From NCBI RefSeq assembly GCF_004358675.1, contig NZ_SMZO01000003.1:62001-126000 (forward strand): a DNA stretch of 64,000 nt. The letters run 5' to 3'. The notes beneath the pieces are model-generated. The model did no database searches. It had not been told where the DNA came from and saw only the letters and a list, made by a program, of their open reading frames with translations. Source of the stretch: Meridianimarinicoccus aquatilis. Lineage in GTDB: Bacteria; Pseudomonadota; Alphaproteobacteria; Rhodobacterales; Rhodobacteraceae. Made by a program: the position numbers and the translations under genes. Numbering within the stretch: the stretch's first letter is position 1; every line of letters begins with the position of its first letter. Of this stretch, positions 45,693-53,932 are shown piece after piece.

Positions 45693-48119
45693 ATGTGGCG
45701 TGCTACGGCAGGCGTTTTGGCAAGCCACTGGCGCCGCCATCCCGGACAGACCGCCACTTTGCTGTTGGGTCTTGCGCTGGCAACAGCCCTTTGGACGGGT
45801 GTGCAGGCGATCAATGCCGAAGCGCGCGCAAGCTACGACCGAGCCGCCGATGTCGTCACCCAGAACGGGCGCCCCGTCATTCGCGACCCATCGGGCGCGG
45901 ACATCCCGTTGGAAATTTACGTCGCCTTGCGCCGCGCTGGATGGCCGGTTGCGCCAGTTGTTGAAGGACGCGCAGACATAGCCGGGCGCGATGTAACACT
46001 GATCGGGATCGATCCGTTATCTGCGCCGGTTCTGCCCGCCGCTGAGCCGACAGAGGGAAGCGCAACTCCTGAGACCGATACAGAAGGGCTGATCGCCTTT
46101 ATCGGGCCGCCAGGCCGATTGATGGCTGCGCCAGAGACCGCAGCCCGGTTGCGCGGCGCGCTGTCGCAAGACGTTCTGAACACGCCCGACATCGCACCCG
46201 GCACAGCAATCGGCGATATCGGCATAGTCTCTCAATTGCTTGGGCTGCAAAACGTCATAACGCGGATGATCGTCGTCGCAGACCCGCCCGCACACGCGCC
46301 GCCCCTTGCCCAACTCGCGCCGGGCTTGGAACAACTCGCACCCGAGGCAGGCGCTGATATGGCAGGGCTCACGGGCAGCTTCCACCTGAACCTGACAGCG
46401 TTTGGGTTATTGTCGTTTACCGTTGGTTTGTTCATCGTGCACGGTGCCATTGGGCTGGCCTTTGAACAACGCAGGGGCATGTTTCGCACCATTCGCGCAC
46501 TTGGCGTACCAGCGCGCACGCTGGGGGTGTTGGTTGCAATCGAACTGGCGATCATCGCAACACTGGCCGGGGCAGTCGGAGTCGGCTTGGGCTATGTAAT
46601 CGCAGCGGCGTTGTTGCCCGACGTGGCGGCCACGCTCCGCGGACTGTATGGCGCACCGGCATCGGGCGCCTTGGCACTTCGCCCCAGTTGGGTCGCGGCG
46701 GGGTTTGCCATGGCTTGGCTTGGCACGGGGATTGCTGCCGCGCAGGCCTTGTGGCGGATGGCACGCCTTCCACTGCTGGAAAGTGCACAACCACGGGCAT
46801 GGGCCTTGGCAAGCAGTGCGTCTCAAACACGCCAAGCCTTGGCCGGGCTTGGCATACTGTGCGTCGGGGCCTTTGCCGGTTGGCTGGCAGACGGGCTGGT
46901 TGCCGGGTTCACCGCACTTGGCGGTCTGTTGCTGGGCGCAGCCTTGGGTCTGCCGTGGGTATTGGCGCGGGGTTTGGCATTTGCTGAAAGGCGTGCGCGT
47001 GCGCCCTTGACCGAATGGTTCTGGGCGGACACGCGGCAACAACTCCCCGGTCTTTCGCTGGCGCTGATGGCGCTGATGCTGGCGCTTGCGGCAAATATCG
47101 GCGTATCGACGATGGTCGGTAGCTTTCGTGGGACGTTCACAGGCTGGCTGGATCAGCGGTTGGCCGCAGAGATTTACCTTGATGCAGGCACCGAAGACCG
47201 CGCCGACGAAATCCGCACATGGCTTGACCCGCAGGTCGACGCAATCCTGCCGCAAGTTTGGACCGAGGCCGAATTGGGTGGCGAGCCTGCCACACTCAGG
47301 GGCCTGCCAAATCACGCGACATACCGTGACAACTGGCCGTTATTGACACCGGCATCTGGTGTTTGGAATGCTTTGGAACGCGGCGAAGGCATTCTGATCA
47401 ACGAGCAATTCGCCCGCCGCACCGGGACCAGCACCGGCGATGTCGTTCGGCTGGACGACTGGACCGCGCCTGTCCTTGCCGTCTATTCCGACTACGGAAA
47501 TCCGGGGGCCGAGGCAGCGGTCGGCCTTCGATTGTTCAGCCAGCTGCACCCCAACGTTCCGCAGGTGCGTTTCGCGGTCAGGCTTCCCGTCGCAGACGCC
47601 CCTAAGATGGTGGAGGCGCTGCAGAACGAATTCGCGCTCGGCGCCGATCAAATGCGCGATCAGGCCGCTCTGAAAGCCCTGTCGCTTGAGATTTTTGAAC
47701 GAACCTTTGCGGTGACCGGCGCGTTGAATGTACTGACGTTGGGGGTGGCCGCAGTTGCGATGCTGACCAGCCTTTTGACATTGGCCACTCAACGATTGCC
47801 ACAGGTTGCCCCGATTTGGGCCATGGGCCTTGGGCGCACCCAGATCGCGCGGCTTGAGTTGCTGCGCTCTGCTTTGCTGGCTTTGGGAACAGCTGTTTGT
47901 GCGATTCCAGTTGGGCTTGCCTTGGCTTGGGTTCTTCTGGCGGTGGTCAATGTTGCCGCGTTTGGCTGGCGTCTGCCGATGCAGGTCTTCCCATCGGACT
48001 GGGTCGGGCTGACAGCGCTTGCACTGCTGGCGGCTTTGGCAGCGGCTGCATTGCCCGCACGCAGGCTTGGCCGACGCCCCCCCGCCGATTTGCTGAAAGT
48101 CTTTGCCAATGATCGCTAA
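45693..48119 (+). CDS. FtsX-like ABC transporter permease (AttF/AttG-like)
   Basis: An 808-residue permease with two FtsX-type halves in one chain: helices around residues 25-45, 230-400 and 425-470, and the C-terminal group near 670-790, separated by periplasmic parts. Ends LPARRLGRRPPADLL. ATG 45693 (MWRATAGVLAS) is chosen; a GTG start at 45642 would add an Arg-rich stretch. In Agrobacterium AttEFGH the permease function is two genes; here one long protein covers both. Confidence 0.88.
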   Translation: MWRATAGVLASHWRRHPGQTATLLLGLALATALWTGVQAINAEARASYDRAADVVTQNGRPVIRDPSGADIPLEIYVALRRAGWPVAPVVEGRADIAGRDVTLIGIDPLSAPVLPAAEPTEGSATPETDTEGLIAFIGPPGRLMAAPETAARLRGALSQDVLNTPDIAPGTAIGDIGIVSQLLGLQNVITRMIVVADPPAHAPPLAQLAPGLEQLAPEAGADMAGLTGSFHLNLTAFGLLSFTVGLFIVHGAIGLAFEQRRGMFRTIRALGVPARTLGVLVAIELAIIATLAGAVGVGLGYVIAAALLPDVAATLRGLYGAPASGALALRPSWVAAGFAMAWLGTGIAAAQALWRMARLPLLESAQPRAWALASSASQTRQALAGLGILCVGAFAGWLADGLVAGFTALGGLLLGAALGLPWVLARGLAFAERRARAPLTEWFWADTRQQLPGLSLALMALMLALAANIGVSTMVGSFRGTFTGWLDQRLAAEIYLDAGTEDRADEIRTWLDPQVDAILPQVWTEAELGGEPATLRGLPNHATYRDNWPLLTPASGVWNALERGEGILINEQFARRTGTSTGDVVRLDDWTAPVLAVYSDYGNPGAEAAVGLRLFSQLHPNVPQVRFAVRLPVADAPKMVEALQNEFALGADQMRDQAALKALSLEIFERTFAVTGALNVLTLGVAAVAMLTSLLTLATQRLPQVAPIWAMGLGRTQIARLELLRSALLALGTAVCAIPVGLALAWVLLAVVNVAAFGWRLPMQVFPSDWVGLTALALLAALAAAALPARRLGRRPPADLLKVFANDR

Positions 48120-49200
48120 AGGAATGGTTCATCTGTGCGTGTGGGGGCTGCTTGCTGTGTTTGCAGCCTTTTCCGCCAGCGCGCAGGGGTTTGCCGGGAT
48201 GGCATCCGACGCCGAAGGGTTCAGCCTCCCGCGCCCGAACCCGGAGTTCAGTTTTCCAGAGGATCATGGGCCGCATCCGGATTTCAGGATCGAATGGTGG
48301 TACGTGACCGCCAACCTCACTGCCGAGGACGGACGTTCCTATGGCATACAATGGACTTTATTTCGAAGCGCGACGCGCCCCGAAGCGCCCGCAGACACCG
48401 CCAAAGGCTGGGCGTCACCGCAGATTTGGTTTGGACATGCCGGCCTGACCAACGCCGACCAGCACTTCACAGCGCAGACATTTGCGCGCGGCGGCATAGG
48501 GCAAGCGGGCGCAACCGCCGCCCCCTTTGCCGCTTGGATCAACGATTGGGCCATGACGGGGCGGGCCGGGCCGGGGCAAGACGCGTTGGACCGGCTTGAT
48601 CTTTCGGCCCACGGCGCGGATTTTTCATACGCGTTGAAGCTGGAGGCCCAGGGGCCAATCCTGCGTCAGGGGCTCGACGGGTATTCGGTGAAATCCCCGC
48701 GCGGTCAGGCCAGTTATTATTACTCACAGCCACATTACGACGTTCAGGGAACGGTACACTTGCCCGGCGGGCCCGTTGTTGTCACGGGGCAGGCTTGGCT
48801 GGATCGCGAGTGGTCATCGCAGCCGCTGGCCCCCAGCCAAACCGGGTGGGATTGGTTTTCTTTGCATCTGGCGGATGGTGCGAAGCTGATGGTTTATCGG
48901 CTTCGCGATGCAGACGGCCCGGATTTTATTCCCGCAAGCTTTGTTGGACCAGATGGCGCGGCGCGCTACCTGCCCGATGGAGATGTTGAACTGACACCGA
49001 TCAAGACGACCCGCGTGGCAGGACGTGACGTGCCGACTCATTGGCGTGTGATCTGGGCAGACGGTGGCCTTGATATCGAAACAGAGCCGGTGAACACGCA
49101 GGCTTGGATGGATTTGAACGTTCCCTATTGGGAAGGCCCGGTTCGGGTCACAGGCACCCATCAGGGGCAAGGATATCTGGAGATGACGGGGTATGAGTGA
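48109..49200 (+). CDS. AttH/CrtC-type lipocalin-like protein
   Basis: A 363-residue secreted protein with a signal peptide ending near SASAQG. The mature protein has the CrtC/AttH double-barrel pattern: DFRIEWWYVTANLTAEDG, YGIQWTLFRS, and WLDREWSSQPLAPSQTGWDW, the conserved motif of the lipocalin-like (PF07143) family. It ends LEMTGY. AttH-type proteins accompany FtsX-type transporters and bind hydrophobic ligands; they are not carotenoid hydratases, despite the shared name. Its 5' end overlaps the permease stop by 11 bases, which supports a single operon. Confidence 0.87.
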   Translation: MIAKGMVHLCVWGLLAVFAAFSASAQGFAGMASDAEGFSLPRPNPEFSFPEDHGPHPDFRIEWWYVTANLTAEDGRSYGIQWTLFRSATRPEAPADTAKGWASPQIWFGHAGLTNADQHFTAQTFARGGIGQAGATAAPFAAWINDWAMTGRAGPGQDALDRLDLSAHGADFSYALKLEAQGPILRQGLDGYSVKSPRGQASYYYSQPHYDVQGTVHLPGGPVVVTGQAWLDREWSSQPLAPSQTGWDWFSLHLADGAKLMVYRLRDADGPDFIPASFVGPDGAARYLPDGDVELTPIKTTRVAGRDVPTHWRVIWADGGLDIETEPVNTQAWMDLNVPYWEGPVRVTGTHQGQGYLEMTGYE

Positions 49201-49753
49201 GTGGTGGACCGATCTTGAGACGCTGCGAACGCGCGTCTGGGAAACCATTTCAGACGGCGTTCACAATCGTCACTCCGCCGCGCGCGTCGCGGCCTTGGCC
49301 ACCGCAGGTCAGAATGGCGGAGCAGAGGCGCGAATGGTTGTGCTGCGTGGCGCGGACCAAACGTCAGGAAAGATATATGTTCACACAGACACGCTTTCGG
49401 CAAAGGTTGCGGAACTGCGCGCCGACCCGCGGGCCACGGTGTTGATTTGGGATCCCGCAGCTCAGTTCCAGATCAGATTGAAGGTTGAGGTGGGGATCGA
49501 CACGGGGTCCTGCGTCGAAAGAGATTGGGATCGTATTCCCGGCCAAGCACGCCGGGTATATGGCAATGCGCCCGAGCCGGGATGGGGGCTGGAGTGCCCG
49601 GAAGCGTTAACCGTCACCCCGGACCAAAGCCGCTTTGCGGTGATGACATGCACGCTTCGCGAAATCGATGCGTTGCACCTTGGCCATGAGGTGCATCACC
49701 GGGCTGCCTTTCGACGCCGGGATGGGTGGCGCGGGGAGTGGATCGCCCCCTAA
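49193..49753 (+). CDS. Pyridoxamine 5'-phosphate oxidase family protein
   Basis: A 186-residue FMN-binding split-barrel protein. ARMVVLRGADQTSGKIYVHTD matches the PNPOx flavin-binding core, and WEIWFR-like C-terminal dimerisation signatures are absent, so it is a family member rather than PdxH itself. AKVAELRADPRATVLIWD follows. It overlaps the AttH-like gene by 8 bases and is the last of the operon. Substrate unknown. Confidence 0.85.
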   Translation: MSEWWTDLETLRTRVWETISDGVHNRHSAARVAALATAGQNGGAEARMVVLRGADQTSGKIYVHTDTLSAKVAELRADPRATVLIWDPAAQFQIRLKVEVGIDTGSCVERDWDRIPGQARRVYGNAPEPGWGLECPEALTVTPDQSRFAVMTCTLREIDALHLGHEVHHRAAFRRRDGWRGEWIAP

Positions 49754-50006
49754 ACGGCCACTGTGGGAACCGTGCTCTCCCGCCCGTCTTCGACATCTTG
49801 CGATATCTCATCCCGTTGGGCCCGGCAGCACGCACGCGCTTTTTCAAAGCGCGACCGTGCTGGGCGCACTATTTGGCAGACTTGGGGCACACGTACCGAA
49901 AGACATGCCCAATTCGCGCATCCCACGTTTCGGTTGAGACCCCTTTAACCATGTTGGCGGTAAGCAGGGATTCATGACCCTAGTTTGATCCCGTGGAGCC
50001 ATCAAG
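49754..50006. other. Gap between PNPOx-like and SnoaL-like genes
   Basis: 253 bases with no convincing gene. It holds the stem-loop at 49835-49853, the TTAACCAT octamer at 49945-49952, and a GGAG eight bases before the TTG start of the next gene. Confidence 0.5.
49835..49853 (+). terminator. Perfect 8-bp hairpin downstream of the exporter operon
   Basis: CGCGCTTT (49835-49842) pairs perfectly with AAAGCGCG (49846-49853) around a 3-base loop, 82 bases after the PNPOx-like stop. It lacks a T-run, so a terminator or 3' stabiliser role is likely but not certain. Confidence 0.5.
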
Positions 50007-51140
50007 TTGCCGCCATTTCCCCTATCCAACCGTGGCCGTGCATCGCAGTTTTCGGCGCAGGTCGAGGTCGATCAACCGCCTGAATCCCCAGCACCTTTGT
50101 TTCGCAGACCCGCGAGGGCATTCCCGCGCCCAGAGCCAGACCATGACACGACTGCTCTTGCCCACCTTGGGATAGGCGGAGCGGAAGGGGATGTCGCTAC
50201 ACTGGAAGCTGCCATTCATCCCGCGGCATGTATCCGCCTTCCCCTTCGGGTGTTTCAAGGGCCAGGCGGATTGATGGCGGACGCTTTGGGAGATTTGGCT
50301 GCACTTCATGAGCCTCGATTTTACGCCGAAGATTCGATCCAGACAGAAACGTTTTCAAAGGAACTGTGCCACGAAGCAGCCGAAGCGCAGAGCGGCTTGC
50401 ACAGCGATACGGGTCACTTTGTGGTGGTACGAGGAAGTCTGATAGGACGCCATGAAAGCCATGGCTGGTTGGGGGCGCCGCAAGGACAAGAGGTGCGACT
50501 GCGTGGCATGGCCGATCTGTGGTGCGCTCAAGGGCAAGTGCGTGACGCCTGGATATTGCGAGACACCGCAGGCGCATTGGCACAAGCAGGCACGGTTACC
50601 CCGCAGCAGTGGGCGCGCGCCCGCATTCGCGCCGCAGGCGGGCCGGAACTATGCGACCAACCCTTGTCACCGGACACCGACCTTGAAGGACCCTACACCG
50701 GTCGGGGCAATTCTAGCCCCCATGCCGATGACCTAGTGGAGCGGCTACGCGGGTTAATGGATGGCGATTTCTTGACGTTGGGACGGGATCGAAGTCACCC
50801 CTGCACCCACGTTTTGCCCGGAAATCGACAGTGTATCGGCTCGGCGGCGGCGCAGGCTTTCTGGGCGGGACTGCGCAGCGCGCTGCCTTCTGCAGCCTTT
50901 CGCGTGGAGCATCGCAGCGCATCTGTGGAAGTTGGGCAAGCCCCACGGGCTGCGGTCCGCTGGTCGCTTTATGGGCGGCACGACGGCGCCGGTCGATTTG
51001 GACCTGCAACTGGGGTCTATTTGCATGTGATGGGGATGACTCATGTGGAATTCGGCCCCACGGGTATTCGGCGCGATTGGACACTCATCGACGATTGCGC
51101 AATCTGGACCCAAATCCTGTTGGCCACTGGGGATATTTAG
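50007..51140 (+). CDS. SnoaL-like double-domain (NTF2-fold) protein
   Basis: A 377-residue protein with two NTF2/SnoaL-like halves, about residues 45-190 and 230-375. The second half is clearest: GMTHVEFGPTGIRRDWTLID near the C-terminus is the characteristic last strand, as VRDAWILRDTAG is for the first. Double SnoaL proteins annotated as ester cyclase or NTF2-family sit near sugar transporters in roseobacters. No ATG starts the frame; the TTG at 50007 has GGAG eight bases upstream. The N-terminal 40 residues look non-conserved, so the true start could be later. Catalytic activity unknown. Confidence 0.65.
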   Translation: MPPFPLSNRGRASQFSAQVEVDQPPESPAPLFRRPARAFPRPEPDHDTTALAHLGIGGAEGDVATLEAAIHPAACIRLPLRVFQGPGGLMADALGDLAALHEPRFYAEDSIQTETFSKELCHEAAEAQSGLHSDTGHFVVVRGSLIGRHESHGWLGAPQGQEVRLRGMADLWCAQGQVRDAWILRDTAGALAQAGTVTPQQWARARIRAAGGPELCDQPLSPDTDLEGPYTGRGNSSPHADDLVERLRGLMDGDFLTLGRDRSHPCTHVLPGNRQCIGSAAAQAFWAGLRSALPSAAFRVEHRSASVEVGQAPRAAVRWSLYGRHDGAGRFGPATGVYLHVMGMTHVEFGPTGIRRDWTLIDDCAIWTQILLATGDI

Positions 51141-51871
51141 CTGGTTTTGAAATGAGAACGTTTCGCGGGCGCAAATGCCGTGTCTCTTGACGCTTTGGGA
51201 TGAAGCAAATGACTTTGGCGCGTTGAGACACGTTCAGGTTCAAGATGTTGACACCAAATCCGTAACAGCGCGGCTTACGGCTTCTGCTCGAGGTGATTAA
51301 CGCTCGCTTGAGACTTCGGTTCTTGAGGCACTCCAGATCGCTGCGCGAAACATAATCAAGCCCAAGTATACCGGGCTATAGGAACGGCACGACAGAAAGT
51401 GCCGGAGAGCGCTTTGCTCCCCTTTCTTCATTGTTTTGTGTATCTTCGGAATGCCGTCATGCTTTTTCGTTAGTGTATCGAACTCTGCCATTTCTTGATG
51501 TTTTTCGTTGTCGTAATCTGTCTTGCATCGCCAATATCACCATCTACCAAATACCTGTGGCTGGCGCAGGACAAAGCGCATGTCTATCCGCACTCGCAAC
51601 CTATCAGACATTCAATACACGCGACGCGAGTTTGCCCCTCCGAAACAGTCCATATCCGTTGGGACGGCAAGTGGCAGTGCGCCGCCGGGTAGAGTCAGAT
51701 CGGAAGTGGAGCACTTTCGCGCGGCTGATCGCGCACCGCATCTATCCAAGACGCCGGGACCGAAGACAGCACCAACGCCACGCATAGGTCAAACAAAACT
51801 CACGGATCACAGAGAGTTACCATTGGGCAAGATAGCTTGACGGACGCTGGCCCAAGACCGGCACCCATAGC
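51141..51871. other. Gene-poor, AT-richer stretch
   Basis: 731 bases before the convergent ABC ATPase gene. Base composition is visibly more AT-rich than the surroundings, especially 51410-51560, and codon use in the short frames is unlike neighbouring genes. No tRNA, insertion-sequence ends or known RNA were recognised. Possibly a relic of an inserted or decayed gene. One short frame at 51580-51840 is listed separately. Confidence 0.5.
51580..51840 (+). CDS. Short hypothetical ORF (86 aa) in the AT-richer stretch
   Basis: An open frame from ATG 51580 (MSIRTRNLSDIQYTRREF), with AGGA about nine bases upstream. The product is rich in Pro, Arg and Ser with no membrane segment or motif. It might be a fragment of a larger lost gene. 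Weakly supported; I list it because nothing else occupies the stretch. Confidence 0.2.
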   Translation: MSIRTRNLSDIQYTRREFAPPKQSISVGTASGSAPPGRVRSEVEHFRAADRAPHLSKTPGPKTAPTPRIGQTKLTDHRELPLGKIA

Positions 51872-52933
51872 TTAGCGCAAACGCAATTCAGTTTCCGCAT
51901 CAAAGACCAGCATCTGCTCAGGATCAACAATCAGTCCGACACGGTCGCCGATACGCGATCGATGCGCGCCGCGTTCTTCTATAACCAGCGTTTCACCGCT
52001 GGGACAGCGCAGGTGCACATAGGATACGCCGCCAAGGGCTTCGGCCAGTGTGACCAGGTGCGTATCTTTTCTGCCGTCCAGTGCCAGATGCTCGGGTCGC
52101 AGGCCCAGCAACACCTTGCATCCAGGTTCGGGCACACGCACAGAAACATGGACCGGGTCATCCCCCAAACCCGGCGCAATGACACCGCCACTGGCCACCT
52201 CACCCGAGAGGAAATTCATCGCTGGGCTGCCAATAAACCCGGCGACGAAACGGTTATCTGGATCACGGTACAAATCCATTGGCGCCCCAACCTGCTCAAC
52301 TTTGCCGGCGCGTAACACGACGATCTTATCCGCCAGCGTCATGGCCTCGGTCTGATCATGAGTCACGTAAATCATGGTTGCCCCAATCTCTTGGTGCAAA
52401 CGGGCAAGTTCAACGCGCATCTCAACCCTGAGCTCTGCGTCAAGATTGCTCAACGGCTCGTCGAAAAGAAACACATCAGGGCCGCGCACGATGGCGCGCC
52501 CAATGGCCACCCTTTGCCGTTGCCCCCCTGATAACGCCTTGGGTTTGCGCGCCAGATAATCATCCAGTTTCAGAATCCGACTGGCTTCAGCGACCTTGGC
52601 GGCGACTTCGGCCTTTGGGTGCCCTGTCATGCGCAGCCCAAAGCCCATATTCTGCGCCACCGTCATGTGCGGGTAAAGCGCATAGGTCTGGAACACCATC
52701 GCTACCCCGCGCTCGGACGGATCAAGGCGGGTCACGTCGCGCGCGCCAATCCGGATCTCGCCTCCGGTTGTTTCCTCAAGGCCCGCGATCATCCGCAGCA
52801 GCGTGGACTTTCCACACCCGGATGGGCCGACAAAGACGCAGAACTCGCCCTCTTCCACAGACAGGTCGATCCCGTGGATGACCTCAAGTTCGCCATAAGA
52901 CTTGACGACACCACCAAGTGTGACACCCGACAT
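51872..52933 (-). CDS. MalK/UgpC-type sugar ABC transporter ATP-binding protein
   Basis: A 353-residue ATPase of the CUT1 class that powers sugar uptake. Walker A GPSGCGKSTLL, signature LSGGQRQRVAIGRA, Walker B VFLFDEPLSNLD, H-loop VTHDQTEAM, then a C-terminal TOBE/regulatory domain (LGLRPEHLAL). ATG 52933 (MSGVTLGGVV) is used since GGAGG precedes it. It is next to the IclR gene on the same strand and divergent from the binding protein and permeases, and is the only ATPase for them in the window. Confidence 0.94.
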   Translation of the reverse strand: MSGVTLGGVVKSYGELEVIHGIDLSVEEGEFCVFVGPSGCGKSTLLRMIAGLEETTGGEIRIGARDVTRLDPSERGVAMVFQTYALYPHMTVAQNMGFGLRMTGHPKAEVAAKVAEASRILKLDDYLARKPKALSGGQRQRVAIGRAIVRGPDVFLFDEPLSNLDAELRVEMRVELARLHQEIGATMIYVTHDQTEAMTLADKIVVLRAGKVEQVGAPMDLYRDPDNRFVAGFIGSPAMNFLSGEVASGGVIAPGLGDDPVHVSVRVPEPGCKVLLGLRPEHLALDGRKDTHLVTLAEALGGVSYVHLRCPSGETLVIEERGAHRSRIGDRVGLIVDPEQMLVFDAETELRLR

Positions 52934-52946
52934 CCTGTTTCCTCCC

Positions 52947-53789
52947 TCAAGCGGGCCCTTGCGCATCCGGAAAGCGCCAGGCCTCAGTGTCTTCTGTTAT
53001 TCGGGTCGCGGCCGCCCTGAGCGCGGGCAGATACGCGGCGAGATCCTGTTCGGTCATACTGTCCGCTCGCCCAGTCACCGACATCGCGCCCAACAGGCGC
53101 CCCCGACGGCTTAGAACAGGAACGGCAATGCAAATGATGCCGGGTTCATGTTCTTCGCGGTCGAAGCCCACGCCATCTGCGCGGATCTGCGCCAGTTCGG
53201 CCAACAGTGCGGGCGCATCTGTCAGGGTGTTTGGCGTGAACCGATGAAACGACTGCTGCGAGACAAGCCCATCCAGATCGGATGTCGGCACATGGGCCAG
53301 CATCACCTTGCCAACACCAGTGCAATAAGCCGGGCCGACTTTGCCCGCTTCGGAATACATCTGCACGGGCTGTGCAGCGTTGCGTTTGTCCACATACAGA
53401 ACCTGTGCATGATCAAGTTGCGCAAGATGAACCGTCTGCCCGACTTCAGCGCTGAGTTGGTCGAGATGCGGACGCGCAATGGGGCCCAATGACGATTGAC
53501 GCCATGCCACATGGGCCAGTCGCACGAGGCGCATTCCAAGGGCGTACAGACCCGTATCGGGATCATGCCGCACCATACCCTCGCGCACGAGTGTCTGCAC
53601 AAGACGATAAAGTGTGGCTTTGGGATAGCGACTTTGGGCCTGAAGTTCAGCGAAGCGGATACCGTTCGAATGGGCCGCGACTGCGTCAAGCACCTCCAGC
53701 GCTTTGCCTACAGTGCCCGGTCCCGGTTCGGCACTTTGTACAGATGCGCCACTGTGTACAGATGCGCCACTGTGCGCCGGATTAGCCAT
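52947..53789 (-). CDS. IclR family transcriptional regulator
   Basis: A 280-residue regulator. The N-terminal winged helix covers VGKALEVLDAVAAHSNGIRF, with the recognition helix near YPKATLYRLVQTLV; the rest is the IclR effector domain (GPAYCTGVGKVMLAH, then the LGAMSVTGRA strand). It lies between the ATPase gene and the divergent sugar operon, whose intergenic region has palindromes, so it very likely controls the sugar genes. Its N-terminus starts with a duplicated hexapeptide HSGASV, encoded by a tandem 18-base repeat. Confidence 0.93.
   Translation of the reverse strand: MANPAHSGASVHSGASVQSAEPGPGTVGKALEVLDAVAAHSNGIRFAELQAQSRYPKATLYRLVQTLVREGMVRHDPDTGLYALGMRLVRLAHVAWRQSSLGPIARPHLDQLSAEVGQTVHLAQLDHAQVLYVDKRNAAQPVQMYSEAGKVGPAYCTGVGKVMLAHVPTSDLDGLVSQQSFHRFTPNTLTDAPALLAELAQIRADGVGFDREEHEPGIICIAVPVLSRRGRLLGAMSVTGRADSMTEQDLAAYLPALRAAATRITEDTEAWRFPDAQGPA
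53739..53774 (-). repeat. Tandem 18-bp duplication in the IclR gene 5' end
   Basis: Two exact adjacent copies of an 18-base unit, 53739-53756 and 53757-53774, give HSGASV twice in the regulator's N-terminal tail before its DNA-binding domain. Copy number can change by replication slippage without breaking the frame. Confidence 0.85.
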
Positions 53790-53834
53790 GCTTGTTCCTC
53801 CCGCCGTCCCATCCTTGAGTGTTCCCCGCCTCTG

Positions 53835-53868
53835 GTGTTGACAACACTAGGCGAGTCGCGGTTATGAT
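53835..53868 (+). promoter_or_regulatory. Candidate promoter and overlapping operator of the galactoside operon
   Basis: TTGACA (53838-53843) and TATGAT (53863-53868) are 19 bases apart, a little long but plausible. The -35 lies in a perfect palindrome GTGTTG-A-CAACAC (53835-53847), which could bind the neighbouring IclR regulator. The downstream ATG is at 53933. Confidence 0.5.
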
Positions 53869-53886
53869 TTCAATATAAGAAACATA

Positions 53887-53903
53887 GTTCCAAATAATGG
53901 AAC
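53887..53903. promoter_or_regulatory. Palindromic operator-like site GTTCCA-N5-TGGAAC
   Basis: A perfect 6-5-6 inverted repeat, GTTCCA (53887-53892) and TGGAAC (53898-53903), lies between the candidate promoter and the start of the binding-protein gene. IclR-family operators are typically short palindromes of this kind. A repressor bound here would block transcription just past the start. Confidence 0.55.
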
Positions 53904-53932
53904 ATCCCAGCATGAAATTCAGGGAGGACCAC

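Noticed and set aside
48109-49200. Carotenoid 1,2-hydratase (CrtC) identity for the lipocalin-like protein
   Set aside because: The domain is shared with CrtC, but there are no carotenoid genes nearby, and the operon context with an FtsX-type ABC transporter fits AttH-like function better.
51297-51491. 64-codon minus-strand frame in the AT-richer block
   Set aside because: Poor start context and no recognisable pattern; frames of this length arise by chance.
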